The notes: generated by a model from the sequence alone, not told the origin. Shown: positions 1-12,115, counted from the stretch's first letter. The stretch is 64,000 bases of DNA from Dicyema japonicum (GCA_011109175.1 RDEW01000017.1:616568-680567); one strand, 5' to 3'. Program-made: numbers and translations.

Positions 1-162
1 AGTTAATCATTTTTTTCAATTTTGTTGGTTTTTCGCAATATCACCAAGGCTTGTAGTAAATGTAACGAGTACCAGGTAAAGGCCTAATTGCCCTAGTTCG
101 AATTTCGCTGCTGTACATTCCAGCTAAAGGTTACACTCATCTACGACGCTTTGACTTGACGA

Positions 163-471
163 TTGACGCCGTCATCAGTGATCATTTCACTGCGGAACTG
201 GATCGTCTATAAAAAAACTCAAAAACAGCAAAAGGAAAAAAGTGTGTCCTGTCTGGATGGAGCTGTAGGTAATATGGCTCTGTGTAAAGTGGAGTATTAT
301 GATTATTGTCGCCAGAAAATAAAGTTTAAGTTTACAAACTGTTCTTTGATGGAGGTCGTTGGGACGTCAATGAGTATTTCGTCAGTTTTAGCCATTATAA
401 ATTATCTAGTTGAACAAAAACCAAAGGTCTCGTTGAAGACTAACAAGTCATCAAAACACTGGCAATCATAA
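163..471 (+). pseudogene. Degraded retroelement fragment (family D)
   Basis: An open frame without recognisable domains. Its segment CLDGAVGNMALCKV has a nucleotide-level counterpart on the minus strand near 13.6 kb, where it precedes a reverse-transcriptase core reading LVDVKKAFDSVDH. I therefore read it as a broken piece of the same retroelement family. There is no sign that it is a host gene. Confidence 0.3.
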
Positions 472-1229
472 ATATCTAAAAGTCACACAGATGATATTTA
501 GCCTTGATATTACTACATTCTTCTTTAATTCGATCCAATCTAACTGACCTTCAGAAGACTGTTAAAGAACTTGTAATACTTTATGGCTAAGTTCAGAAGC
601 CCGCGAAACCAAGTGGTTCCTCAGTTGATTTTGACAGCTATTGTGAGGGGCAACGCTTTGACGACTATATGAATCGGAATGAACATTTAAACTCAAATTT
701 GGAATTTCATTTTAATCAAATTTTTCTAGAAGAGTAGAAAACTTCCAAACTTTAAAAATAAAATAATTCACTTGAAACTATAACGTTTTTGATTATGACT
801 GATTAGTAGGTTTCGTGTTTCCCATAAGCATATGACGCGTTTCAGGTGGCGCCCAATACCTAAAGTTTCGTTTGTACCCTACTCCCTCCCTACTATCCAT
901 TCTACTAGTTTCTTCCATCCAATTTTCCTCCTAGCTTGAAAGTTGGAATTGAAAACGGAGTAGAATAGACAGATTGAGAGTATAACAGATAAGTCTCAAT
1001 TACTCAACCAATAGACGTTTACGGCTAAATACTAAAACCACACATGTCGACTAAAACCTCAAATAACCTAAAAGTTTGACTAGCCATAAAATTTAAAATT
1101 ATTTCTACGAAAAATCAAAGAAATTTATAGAAAATCATCTTCTAACAGCCAAAACAGTGGGCATTCTCACGGAAGGTAAACCGTTCCTGCGTCAACCACC
1201 ATCTTTCACGATGGTCTCTGAATCGTGAC
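472..1229. other. No gene seen; short SINE-A-like piece
   Basis: AT-rich spacer. Around 820-930 the words GACGCGTTTCAGGTGGCGCC and nearby text resemble the body of SINE-A (compare 1370-1400). No coding signal was found on either strand. Confidence 0.4.
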
Positions 1230-1620
1230 GCAATCAAGTTTCCGATTTGGTGAATGATATTTTTACCAATCAGGCGGATATTTACCACGTGGCGCCATGT
1301 GGTGCTAATTGGTTGAAGTTTTCTGTTTGTCTGTTCCTCTCTTTCCATTCCTACTAGCGTGGCGTCATGTAATCCACCTGTTTCAAGTGCGCCCAGTGCC
1401 AGGCTGGCACGAAAAAGGATCATTTGCTCTCCCTCACTCCACTGGAGGGGCTTCCACAACTTCAAGTTCCGGATGGACTCAGTTTCTGTAGAAGTGGAAA
1501 CTGGATACACTTAACTAGTTGTTTACTTTTAACTTCTTTCTCGGTGGATCCGGGGTTAAAAATGAATAATATCAATCACTCGAGAGGTTCAGAAAACAGT
1601 TGTTATTCAGTTTAATTCAA
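1230..1620 (+). repeat. SINE-A copy
   Basis: The sequence from about 1370 to 1610 recurs, diverged, at 3310-3525, 17300-17460 and 58200-58380. Shared landmarks are a CCACCTGTTTCAAGTGCGCCC-like block, a TCCACAACTTCAAGTTCCGG block and ACTGGATAC near the end. The 122-codon open frame on the opposite strand follows the repeat and is not taken as a gene. Confidence 0.5.
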
Positions 1621-2329
1621 ATATATAATAAAAATTTAATTTTTATTGATTTTGTAATAATTATGTCAAATTAATATGTTTTTGCAATAATTGCTGGATA
1701 TGAGTAAACCCTCAAATGTACCATTAATATTCAACTGAATAGAAAGAAAAGAAAATAAATGACCGAAATCTCGATTCTCCACAAAAGAGGATCCTCAGTG
1801 CCACCTTCAAAAAACTGAAAAAAATATTTGTTGAGAAACCAATGTCATCGTATTTCTTGGACATTACGCCAAACTATATAACAAATATATTATGGATGAT
1901 TCCGAAGAAGATATAACTTGATTAATAAACTCAAACGTTGACAATGAATAAAGCCTGTTTACCAATTTGATGATCCGTTACGCGTACCCCAATTATTTGT
2001 TTTCTTGGCTAGTGATGAGCATTTTTTTCATTGGAATAGTTCGACCTCGTACATTTTCCCGTTGGAGTAGCTAGACAGATATGATATGCAAATACGAGTA
2101 AATTTTTAATATTAATAAAAAAAAACCATTTTCGTAAAGGTGTAGTAATGTTTCCACTATTAACATGTGCAGGAAACACAGTTTTATTTAAAGAAGATAA
2201 AAAAAATGTATGCTAATTAATGAAAGGGTCTAAATCACCTGAAATGTTTTTAACTTTTTTTTGGTTTCGTGAGAGTCGTCATGATGACGGAGTCACTAAT
2301 CAATCCAAGGGGCGTATTAAATCCATGGA
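1621..2329. other. No gene seen
   Basis: AT-rich sequence with stops in all frames and no recognised repeat. Confidence 0.4.
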
Positions 2330-2425
2330 ACATTCTGTCGACACCGAGATTTGAACCTCGAAGCATTGGAATTCTGACCGGCATATGTCGCGTCCCGCAC
2401 GGGTTACCCATCCAGTGGTGGTTAC
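2330..2425 (-). repeat. tRNA-like SINE remnant
   Basis: On the minus strand a box-B-like GAGGTTCAAATCTCG sits downstream of GGGTAACCCG, as in tRNA-derived SINE heads. The T arm does not pair fully and no acceptor stem closes, so it is not called a tRNA gene. Confidence 0.35.
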
Positions 2426-2913
2426 ATTTCACATGTCAATTGACATGTCACCTGTCATTCAATCTATATTAATGGCCATGCTATTTCCCATAACAATAGC
2501 CAACGAGATACGTTCTCGGAACCAACCAGTGGCCAGTGGCCATGGCCATTCAGATGCCTTAATTTAATTTTTATTCATTTGATCTATATTAATTGGTTAC
2601 TGATCAAAAATCAAAGAATTTATTTTTTTTAAAGTTTATATTTCTTGACTCGACATGTTGACTATTTTCAATTCTCCTGAACGTGCCTTAATCTGTGATA
2701 ACAAAATTAAATAAACCTCTATTCGATTGTTTGTCAAAATTTGAGTAATTTTACTTGGCTCTTCATATAGAGATTCAAATCTGCTCAACTTTAGCGATGA
2801 TTATTCCCATAATCCTTTAAAACTCGTATCTAAATTTATTCACTAAAACACCTCATTTCCAATAGAAAAAAATCATATTTGATTGATGAACGTTCATTCT
2901 TTTGTTCATCCGC

Positions 2914-3240
2914 TTAAAATAGGCTGAATTTAGATTTGCTGGAGAAAAAGTATCGAACCTGTACAAACTCAAACTGCCACTGACTCTGCCGAACGAAGGA
3001 TGCTGGATAAATATTTTGCGTTTAGAGACTGTTTCCACTTCGTTCAAATTGCATTTGAGACTTTGGTTGTACCCTGGCCTGTTACCAGAGGTGTTCTCAG
3101 AGATATTGGAAACGCAGTCTCGCCAAGGCTATATCTTTATGAGCGGTATTGGTTTAGTGAAAGTCTCGGAATTGCTATCTTTCGGAGTAATTCTCACTGT
3201 CTCTTAGCAGCTGGTGTCTGATTTGTTTCTTTCACTAATA
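2914..3240 (-). CDS. Possible split gene, C-terminal part, unknown
   Basis: On the minus strand three short open pieces can be joined by introns of typical local size (25 nt starting GTAACAGGCC, 27 nt starting GTCTCTAAAC), giving a frame that ends SSKSKFSLF and stops at 2914. An alternative join using a 33-nt and a 22-nt intron ends with the same residues. The 5' end could not be resolved. No domain was recognised; this is inferred from frame and splice signals only. Confidence 0.3.
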
Positions 3241-3309
3241 ATAAATTTGACATAAAAATATAATAACCCGATGAGGCGTTATCAGAGATCAGTTAAATGG
3301 ATTTTTTAA

Positions 3310-3525
3310 TTATTATTTTACGTTAGGCGTGGCGCTATGTGGTGCTACGTGGATAGTTTGTCAAAATTATTTTCCTTCCGATGGCCGTCACTGGATCCAC
3401 CTTACTGAGAAGACGCCCAATTCCTGGCCGGCGTCAAGTAGATCCGACAATTCTTTCCCCGGGGACAACGTCGTTACCTGGTGACAAGTTCTGGATTACT
3501 GGAACGAGTCAGGATCGAGGAGTTT
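3310..3525 (+). repeat. SINE-A copy
   Basis: Shares with the 1.2 kb and 27.3 kb copies the block TGGATCCACCTTACTGAG and the following CGCCCAATTCCTGGCC. Its end abuts the 3' end of the LINE-A copy on the other strand. Confidence 0.45.
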
Positions 3526-3527
3526 AT

Positions 3528-5090
3528 TTTTTTATTTTATTTATTTAACCCAAAACGACGGTAAAACCAAACTAATTATCACGTGATCCCGATGCATTCT
3601 AACAGAGACCTCATCTTTGCCCTTAATTTTCAGGGCCACCTTCCCGTGATCTGGAGTCTAGTCTCATAAGGGCCTTTAGAGGCGTTGGTACGGTTCGGTG
3701 ATCTTCACAAATCCAACGCTCCGTTACTCTGTAAGCCCTCTTTTGCATTTCCTTAATCTTCCTCACATCTGTCCAAGATATGGACGGTCCCCACGAGGCG
3801 CATGCATATGAGAAACATGGCTCGATGTATTGTTTGTATACGTTCATCGAAGCCTCTCCAGGATTTTTGACATGGAACATAGTAGTGACACCGGTTTAGA
3901 AGACGCTGGGTCATCTCTCGGTCTTCCTGGTTTTAGTATTGGCCGTATTAGTGCCTGTTTCCATAATAATGGTATCACATTCTGGTTAATCGAATAGTTG
4001 AAAACCGACGTTAGAAAAGTAACTCCCCCGACTTCAAGATTTTTTAAATAAATAACAGGAATGTTGTCTGGTCCGTGGGAGTATGTCGTTTTTGCGGAAT
4101 GTATTGTATCCCTAACCTCTCTCTTCGAAAAAAAAGTGGTTCTGATAGTCTCTTTAGTTTCCTGCCTAGTAGTGTATCAGACTTCATGTGCTCCTTGTGT
4201 GAAATTTTAGTATAGTATTTTGTCAAGTTGTTCACATCTCTTTGAACATAATCCTCCTCTGTTGAAATTTCATCGCTTTTTACCACATTTCGAATAGCTT
4301 TCCACATTTCTCCCGCAGTGCGATTTCTATCTACCATTGTAAGCACAATTCCACTTCAACCTCTGGGTCTTGAGCTCTTTGGCCTTTATTTCATTATTCA
4401 ATGTTCTGATCCGGAGTTTCATATCCAAGGTTATCCGGTTAGATTTTTTAAGCTGATTTCTTTTTTTAATCAAGGCCGTCTTCCCTCAACCACTCGACGA
4501 ATTTAAGTAATGTTTGGATATATCACTTGATATTGCTTAGAAGATTATTTGGGTAAAGTTTCCAGTTAGCGATACAATTTCCTGTTAGCACCTTTGTAAT
4601 TGTAGCTGCTAAGAATTCTCCTCATGTTGGCCTCTTTATGATCTTCATCACATTTTGATTATGGTCGCTTCTTGTTTCGTAGAGGAATGACCAATCAATT
4701 TTTGATGAAAGCGACGATGAGCAGAGTGTTATGTCCTGTGAGGTAAGTTATTTTGTCTCTCTCAGTGGTGTCTTGTATTTCTAGATGGATCATTCAATAT
4801 CGTTAGGGAGTCCGTTTGCGATAATAATAGTTCCCTCTCATGTCAGCTAGTTAAGGGATGCTTCGCATTCAAATCCCAGCAGATGATGATCTCATTGAAG
4901 GAATACAGTCTTGATAGGTTTGGCATAACATAGCTCTTCGGGCAGGAACCAGGAGGCAGAACGTAGATATTCACAAGGCATAGTCCTCCTTCCGTTGTCC
5001 CGAGCGAGATTCCAATAATTTCAAATCTACGAATGAGGAAACTCTTTTGTTGGTAATTGAAGAGGGTTTTAGAGCAATTGGAAGTGTTGA
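3528..5090 (-). mobile_element. LINE-A copy, internally deleted and broken
   Basis: Read on the minus strand: an endonuclease piece near 5050-4850 (VNIYVLPP, then WDLNAKHP where active elements usually have GDFNAHH); a linker at 4346-4044; the start of the reverse transcriptase near 4040-3900 (WKQALIRPILKPG); then a jump to the C-terminal part (IEPCFSYACASWG). The catalytic YADD block is missing. The 3' end carries the family tail ATCACGTGATAATTAG and an A-rich stretch of AAATAA repeats. Dead copy. Confidence 0.7.
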
Positions 5091-5114
5091 TTGTGAATTA
5101 TTTTATATGATGAT

Positions 5115-6110
5115 TAGGGCGAATTTTTAACTTAAAAAATAGAAAATTTAACCTAAAATTAATCTAAAAACTAAAAAAATTAACCCAAAAATTTAACTTT
5201 ATAACTAATAATAAAAACACAAAACTTTTTGTTGCACATACAAATTACATAATTTTTTAAATTTCCTGGTAGAAAATGTCTGTTGGATCTAAGAAAATTC
5301 TTTATCTCAGAGAAACATCGTTCAACCGAGCACTAAGTTGGCTAACAATTCAGGAGTAATGAATACTTGGCAGGATACATGTGTGAATTAATCATTTTAA
5401 TTATGTTTGAAATATCATTTTTTGAAACCTTTTATTTATGTATTCTTTAATAAATTTATTGTCATTTCCAAATTCCAACGATTCTAAACCATCATATGCT
5501 TGTTCAATTCTGAAGCGTGTACTTTGATAATAATATCTGCAATAGCGACATTATTTGGAAACCTGGAATGTTCGAATAGCTTCAGATAAGGTCACATAGA
5601 CTGGTAACTAACGGTGAGGGAACTCATACAGAGCCTCCGTAAAACAATTCTCTAAGCCACGGCATAGATAGTTTGTTTAGTGGAATATCAGACTTTATAA
5701 ATGCTCTGGTTACTTGTAGAGCCCAATCATCATTTTTGGAATATTTGTCAATGTGTGTTTGGTGCGATTCAGTCAGATTATCTACAAAAAATAATCGCTA
5801 TTTCGCAAAACTCAATGAATTTTCATTAAAATAAATTTTGATGGGAATTTACAAAATGCCTTTTTTTGCCTTTTTTTCTCGCATTTTATATTACACAAAC
5901 AGAGTCGACAATATAGCGCACCATCCTCAATAATCATAAATTCTTTAGGATAATACTTTACAATGGCCTTAGTTTTAATTTGGTACTATTTTGCTATCTT
6001 AGGTATGTCAACCAAAAATTTTAGTGGCAAAATATATTATTAATAGTTAATTAAAAAATAGTAAATTAAATCAAAAATTATAAGGTTAAAATAATTTTAA
6101 CTTTAGCCGT
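5115..6110 (-). mobile_element. hAT transposon remnant
   Basis: The left edge reads TAGGGCGAATTTTT, like the termini of the hAT elements at 23575 and 59004. Near 5335-5225 on the minus strand a single frame reads CSVERCFSEIKNFLRSNRHF and continues, which fits the hAT C-terminal dimerisation region (VER.FS ... NR ... L). The rest of the transposase is too degraded to follow and the right terminus was not found; the right coordinate is approximate. Confidence 0.5.
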
Positions 6111-6510
6111 CAGGTGGTTCCTCCGCTTCGACTAGCCATCTCATTTTTGCTCGGTGTTCTTCCCGGGTTTTAACGCATTTCCAGATTGGGCGGGGGTTTC
6201 TAACTTTTTTGGGGTAGTAAGGCTCCGATTTTCTTCACTAATTTTTCAAATGGTGTAGGGTTTAGAGGTGTCTAGGAAAACCTTTGCAGAGCCTTACTGG
6301 CCATTTTTTGAAATGTATTGATTTTTTTCCATATTCGCGTTTGATAGTTTGGTTCCCCATGCGGCACCCGTAAGTTAGAGACGGTTGGATATACTGCACG
6401 TAGAGCGAATTTAAATTTGAGTTGAAACCCTTCTTGATGTGATACATTTTCACCGTGATGTGAAAGTGTTCTCGTTTGAAAACCCTGTATCCAATGCTTG
6501 ATAACAAGGG
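6110..6510 (-). mobile_element. LINE-A 3' fragment
   Basis: Minus-strand frame from 6507 contains YVQYIQPSLTYGC, the family's conserved block upstream of its C-terminus (compare YKQYIEPCFSYAC at 3.8 kb). No 5' parts are present. Confidence 0.55.
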
Positions 6511-6764
6511 AAATTATATTATTCTGTCCAAGAGAAAAAGTCTAAAAACGCTACAAAAATCAATACTTACTTATTTTATGATAACAAATTTTCGACTTCT
6601 AAATATGGGATTGGTTCCTCGTGATCAAAACCTCCATTTTGCACCAAAAATGTTGTTTTAATAGTTGATTGTCTAATTCTAGGATCTGCCTCTCATGGTC
6701 CCCGACACTGATTTGATATCAATTTTCTTTATTTCGTGTTATGTAAAATCGAATCTAACCGAAT

Positions 6765-7180
6765 TTACCCAAGCTTACAATCTTTAGTAAGCCCAGCACA
6801 AACAGTCACAACTAATTAATCGAAGGAAGGAACTAAAAGGAGAACGTCTGCTTATGCCGACAAAGTCTATCCTCAGATAGTCTATTACAGACTTCTGCTT
6901 CAGAAGAGAAGTGGAGAAGTAGGTTCGCCCTCTTACATTTCATCACACGTCATATCATCGCAAACATCACTTCATTTTTGGCTAAATATTTTTCATAATG
7001 TAATCTTTAAAATCCTTTTTAACAACTGTGTCCTGCCAGAAAGACTCGTGGCCTCACGGGTGGGATCTGTTTGGTGGGAATTGATCTTCATTAAAAAGTC
7101 CACCTTTCAAATTCAAACCCACGGCTGTCAGATCCGATGTCATCAGTAGTTACGTTCAGCCTGAAGGATGATTACCAGAA
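6765..7180 (-). repeat. SINE-B copy
   Basis: Diverged copy of the repeat at 8445-8715, 29415-29775 and 37685-38100. Landmarks: GAACGTCTGCTTATGCC, CTTCTGCTTCAGAAG, and the inverted tRNA-like head near 7060-7170 with a poor box B. Its 3' tail (left side here) carries AACTAATTAATC, also seen in LINE-A tails. Confidence 0.6.
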
Positions 7181-7226
7181 AAAGTAATCAGAAATTGTTG
7201 TCAGAATAAAAAAAAATTAATTCAAA

Positions 7227-8140
7227 TTATTTTGGTAAAAGTACTGAGTAATCAATTGGAATTGGAAATAGAATTGTAGTTTCTTTTTCTGAAGCCATAT
7301 TGCTAAGACTTTGAAGGTATTTCAGTTGCATCGCTACTGGACTACTCGAAATCAATTCAGAGGCAGCTCTTAGAGCTTCAGATGAGTTCTTCTCCCCCTC
7401 TGCTGCTATTATCTAATAGATTCATGGCCCAAAATTCTACCTTGGATTTTGCTTTTTGACAGCTTCAGCCTCCGTAGCAAATGCTCTCTGCATGTCTTTG
7501 GGGATTTTCACATTTTTGCTTTAATATACGTTATAAATTACATTTCAACTAGTTCAACCTTAATCCCCCACTGATCTGTGATATCATCTAGATGTGCCTT
7601 AACTATAAAATTGACTCGGTTACCGTTATTTCCTTACTCAACTCTTCCTTCTTATTAAGAATTTCAGTCAAAGTGAAAGTACCGAAAAAATTTCTCAAAG
7701 TAGAGGTGGCCAATAATTCAGTAGAAGACCTAAAATTTTCTACATTCAGTAAAGAAGAGGCCGGGTCGACAATGTGATAAAAAATCACGGCATCGACAGT
7801 TACAGAAACCGAATCTTTAGTGATTATCTAGGAATATTTGGGTTTGGTACCTGTTGTGGTGGAACATCAAGAGTGAATGTCCTCATGTCAACAATTTTTA
7901 GTTCATCGATGATTGGATTGATGCAAAAAATTCCTAGAGTAATCATCGATGAATCCAACCAGGTCCTTTCGGTTCCCGACTTAAGGCTTGACCAACTCGA
8001 AAGATGATTGCACGTTGATATTCAAATATAACCCTGACGGCTGAACAGATGAAAATGGGGAACATTGCAATGACGATGATGAGTGTGATAAAATTCAAAA
8101 TTGACGCAGACGAATCTTGTTCAGAATTCTCTATTCTCAT
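7227..8140 (-). CDS. STOM: Stomatin (band 7 / SPFH family)
   Basis: Membrane-scaffold protein of the stomatin/SPFH family, which oligomerises at cholesterol-rich membrane and modulates ion channels. The first exon encodes a short N-terminus, one hydrophobic hairpin segment (about residues 15-35) and EYQRAIIFRVGQ; later exons give VDMRTFTLDVPPQQ, DSVSVTVDAVIFYHIVDP, TSTLRNF, DDITDQWGIKVE, RAFATEAEA and IAAEGE. Introns of 26, 23, 26 and 23 nt, all GT..AG, restore the frame. The fifth junction (about 7413-7440) only keeps frame if the intron is 27 nt with a non-GT start, or if one G is missing from the assembly. Predicted 262 residues against about 288 in human stomatin. The start was chosen because no upstream in-frame ATG exists before the hydrophobic segment. 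Confidence 0.93.
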
Positions 8141-8339
8141 TGAATGGTCTGAAACTTATAAATCTTCAATTTTACAGTTTTTTTCGACTTGCATTTTATC
8201 TGGACTATGGTCGTCAAGCGATTTTAAATGTTAACGAAAATTATTCGATTTGTTATATAAATGCAATAAATCGACAAATCGATTACAAAGTAATAGAAGA
8301 ATAACTAATAATTATGGAACATATAAATTGTATAATTTA

Positions 8340-8440
8340 TGAGAGAAAGTAGGTGGTTTATTGATGGTATTTCTTGCAGACCGTCAGGAGTGAATGCGTT
8401 TTCAATTCTGAGAGCAGCCAGTCTCGACTGAAAGGAACTT
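8340..8440 (+). mobile_element. LINE-B 3' tail
   Basis: The block CGTCAGGAGTGAATGCGTTT followed by CAATTCTGAGAGC matches the end of the RLE-type LINEs at 42.6 kb and 61.4 kb, where it encodes the terminal IVRGNAF. Only the extreme 3' end is present. Confidence 0.5.
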
Positions 8441-8444
8441 CTAT

Positions 8445-8715
8445 TATTTATTTACTCAATAACCCCAGGCTTACAATCAAAGGTAAGCCCAACACAGTCA
8501 CAACTAATTAATCCAATGAAGGAACTTAAGGGAGAACGTCTGCTTGTGCCTATCAAATTCATCCTCCGATAGTCAATTACAGGCTTCCGTTTAGAAGAGA
8601 GGTGGAAATGTAGGTCCGCTTTCTTCCATTTTTATTAAACGTCCTACCGTCGTAGACATCACTTCATTTTAGAGGGAAAAGATTTCATATTGGCAATCTT
8701 CACCAATAGATTTGG
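8445..8715 (-). repeat. SINE-B copy (3' part)
   Basis: Same landmarks as the 6.8 kb copy: GAGAACGTCTGCTTGTGCC, TCCTACCGTCGTAGACATCA. The tail runs CAATAACCCCAGGCTTACAA, ending in an AAATAAATAA-type stretch on the minus strand. Confidence 0.6.
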
Positions 8716-8837
8716 TCAGTTGTTACTGTGTTTTAATCAAGAAATATCTTGGTTCTTTTGCAATACATGCTTCACGAAATAAGGCTCTAAATGAATTAAT
8801 AAATTTTTTTTGAATATTAGATCTAAAATTAAAAAAA

Positions 8838-9111
8838 ATGAACAATGCCGAATTCGTAAATGTTATTATAAAATTTTTAAATAAATTGCTAAATCTTAAC
8901 GACTTAGTGGTGTTAAACGACGATACCGACAATGTCAAAGCTGAGCTATTAACGACCCCTACCTAAGAAGAAACCGTTATGGGCTTCATATAGATGCTAA
9001 TAATCATTCCCTTAGCGAAAAAAAGTCATTATTACAAAAGTAAGTCAGTTGTTTCTACGCAGCGTGATGTTCGGCGGACAATATCTAACGATCGCATCCA
9101 TTAATTCATAG
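8838..9111 (+). CDS. Small unknown protein, two exons
   Basis: Starts MNNAEFVNVIIKFLNK, runs through NDDTDNVKAEL, then RRNRYGLHIDANNHS and QNVMFGGQYLTIAS before the stop. One 23-nt intron (GTAAGTCAGT..CAG) joins the last two parts. Keeping one frame also requires one more C in the CCCC run near 8957, so either the gene is broken there or the assembly lost a base. With that base it would be 83 residues. No family recognised; the coding call rests on composition and the exact splice signal. Confidence 0.4.
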
Positions 9112-9368
9112 AAGGAGTTGTCTAAATGGCTCACTTGCCTTCTCCACAAAAATTCTACAAAATAACTCGGAGTATTTAATACCTGCTTATTTTTTTAAAT
9201 TTATTTATTTAAAACAAAAAATCACAAGAGATATTAAACTTGGTGGGTCTTTGGTTCTTGAACCGTCTAAATATATCAACAGAAAAGTCACATGTAACGA
9301 CGTTTACCTCATCACAATAGGAAATACGGGCAACGCTAGAAATAAAATTGTATGATTCCCCTATCTCC

Positions 9369-11690
9369 ATTAAGAACCCCCTTTCAATCCTTGGAGTCAT
9401 CCTGGATTCTTTCCTTTTATTAACTCATCAAATGGACCTGGTAACCAGAGTATCAAATAGAAAATTGAAATTCTCAAGGATTTTACGCACTCTCCAGTAT
9501 CTTCTCGCCCATTGTTAGAGCTTCTATACCAGTGTTTCTTAACCTTTTTTGACCGGGGACCACTTTAATCTGTTCAATTTTTCTGAGGACCACATGTAAC
9601 AAAACAATTTAATAAAAAAACTAACAAAATTAAAAAATCATTGTATTTAGAGTTAGTGTGATTTTTGATCCTGGTTTTCAGAAACTAGCTGTTCAATTTT
9701 TGGTACAATGTTGGTAAGTGGCATTCTCATATCGTCTTCCACCTTAAGTCGGTTGCGAACTTTACTTTTCAGAATAACAGGACAAGACATTGCATTTCAC
9801 ATAAATAAGTGGTTGGAAAAAGAATTATTACTTCCAGTGCATTTGTACTTAAGATTGGATATTCATTAATAACGGGAATCCAGAATTCCATAATCGAAAG
9901 CGAATTAAATGTCATCTTGCAAAACTGCGAATTTCGCAATTCAATCAACTGTTTTTGGAAATCAATTTCTTCAATTTCTTGGCCGTCGTAAATTAATTTA
10001 TTGGTTTCCGGAATAAAAGGGTGTATTATTCAAGTCGCAATTGGTTCAGTAACTGGGAAATAATCTCCAATGTTATTTCCAAGATTTTCGAGATGATCAA
10101 TAATCAAAGAAGAAAACCATTTTTCAGGTTCATTATCACCAATCTTATTTTCTACCATCGGAAACATTGAAGCGTTGTTATTTCGTATTTTTCTCCTCCA
10201 TAGTGACAATTTTTCTTTAAACGCAGACATTTTTTCCATAGCTTCAATGTTGGAAGCATTATTACCTTAACATAAATAATTAATAAAAATACCTTGTAGT
10301 GATAAGTTTAATTCATTAAAAATACTAAATATGTCAGCCAGATAATATAGTTTAAGCATGAAAATATCGTTGTTAAATAAATCGGCAAATTCGGTCGACC
10401 CAATATCTCGTAAAAATAAACTAATAGCATTTGACAGCTCGGCAACCCGTGATAGTATTTTACCTCTTGATAACCAACGTACTTCAGTATAAAATAATTA
10501 AAACAAATCTAAAATATCATTAGCTGTTGTTCTTGCAGTTAATTCCAAACAAAATAAAGACTTGTCATGAATAGATTCCATGTCGACAAATCGAACAAAT
10601 GCAACCAACTGATTTATAGATGTTATATCGGTAGATTCATCCAATTGTATACAATTCTTTATGGGGTGCCGTTTATTTTCACAAGTTGTTCCAAAACATT
10701 ACAAGACATGTCTCGTGTTCGATTCGTAATCGTGTCATTAGATGAAGGTACATTTTTAAATTTTTGTACGCCATCTTTATCGAGCAATATTCTTGCCATT
10801 GTCAATGCGGCAGGTTTTATTAAATTTTCTACAGAAGAGTGAGATACTTTGTTTTTGGCAATAATTAAAGATATCTAAAATAAATGCTTCAATTATTAAT
10901 ACCTCATATGAAGCTAGCAGACATGGTTTATCTATTGGTCTAAATCCGGAATTTTAAGATTTCCAGATTTATCATATTTAGTAATCTTTGTAATAAAACT
11001 TTCGACAGTGTCAACATTTTGTGGGTGAGATTTTTCCTTATGTCTTTTAATTGTGACGGCTTCAAAGAGTTGTTTCCCATTATGACGTCACATATCATAC
11101 ACTGCGCTTTATCGACATTGTCAGATCCAGTATATTGGGTAAATCCATATTGGACATAAGAATCAATCCATTTGCGATTAATCATTACAATCAAATAACA
11201 AAAAAACACGTGGAATAAAATTAATTAAATATTTTAATGCGAATAAATAATAAAAATTAAATAATTTTTTTAGTCATAAAAATTAATTGACCTAAAAATA
11301 TTTCTGGGGACCACGTTAAGAAACACTGTTCTATACAAGCAATTTTTTTACCGAGTATCGAGTACGCCTGTGCTGCATGGATTGCCCCCTTATTAAATTA
11401 AAAAAAATTAAAAATCAAAAATAGCATCAATAACTTCAGCTCAAAAAACTGGTCGTAAACAGATTAAAAACTCTTCATCGGAGACCTTCATCTCGTCTTG
11501 TGTTCAATTAGCATGCCTCCGAGAGTCCTTTTCAACACAACTGATTGGATTTATGTCCTCGTTGCTCCTTCAATAAATAGCTTATCCATATAATTCTTAA
11601 AGCATTCCGAGACAACTCCATCCCAGGTCATCCATTTTCATCACACGCCCTACCGTCGTGATGTCCTGTCTGGGAGGAGCTATTACTTGA
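9369..11690 (+). mobile_element. LINE-A fragment split by a hAT insertion
   Basis: The left piece (9369-9529) reads LGVILDSFLLLTHQMD, the RT C-terminal block of the family. The right piece (from 11337) continues with TEYRVRLCC in one frame, equivalent to the EYACAAW block in another. The hAT element 9530-11328 separates them. The host LINE was already only a fragment. Confidence 0.55.
9530..11328 (-). mobile_element. hAT transposon with TIRs and 8-bp TSD
   Basis: Ends are CAGTGTTTCTTAACC at 9530 and its inverted form GTTAAGAAACACTG ending at 11328. The flanks 9522-9529 and 11329-11336 are both TTCTATAC, a perfect 8-bp target duplication typical of hAT insertions. The minus strand encodes a ZBED-like transposase: a BED zinc finger near 11190-11040 (CMICDVIMGNNSLKPSQLK), then QLDESTD and VAFVRFVD near 10650-10590, then more degraded sequence to about 10030. 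Several stops and frameshifts interrupt it, so it is not autonomous now. The termini resemble the CAG.GGTTCT.AACC ends of animal hAT families. Confidence 0.88.
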
Positions 11691-11792
11691 CAATCGTAAA
11701 AAATAAAAAGTTTCCCGCAAAAAGGTAATACATGTGGCACTTCTCAACCTGTTTGTGCCCATCCTGAGAAATAATGCCCACTTTGATAAGAG

Positions 11793-12115
11793 TTATTTCA
11801 TTTTAATCTTGTCATGGTAAAATGATTGCATAATGATCCCATATTTTTTAGAAAAACAAGTTCCTTTCTTGAAATAAAGCTTCACCAGAATAAACTTCAC
11901 TCTTGGATCGTTATTCAAGTCGATAGTCACCCACTAGAGTTTTCCACATCGACATTAGATTCTTCTAAAAATTTGAAAATCATGCAATGTAACGATTTTC
12001 AATATATTCTATCTGTCAGATATTGTTTCTGGGTGGCCTTGAACGACTCAACATTAATATTCTCCGCGTCAGCAATTCCGTATTTAGATGTAAGAAATCC
12101 TGTGTAGCCAAATGG
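11793..12115 (-). CDS. Possible split gene, unknown
   Basis: On the minus strand one open segment reads SKYGIADAENINVESF, and another, after a possible 29-nt intron, reads VKFILVKLYFKKG and ends with a stop at 11793. The join between them is uncertain: a stop in the upstream frame needs an indel or a different splice. A 93-codon open frame on the plus strand overlaps it and is judged a shadow. No domain recognised. Confidence 0.28.

Noticed and set aside
1142-1510. 122-codon minus-strand ORF
   Set aside because: Sequence is a SINE-A copy repeated elsewhere with this frame broken.
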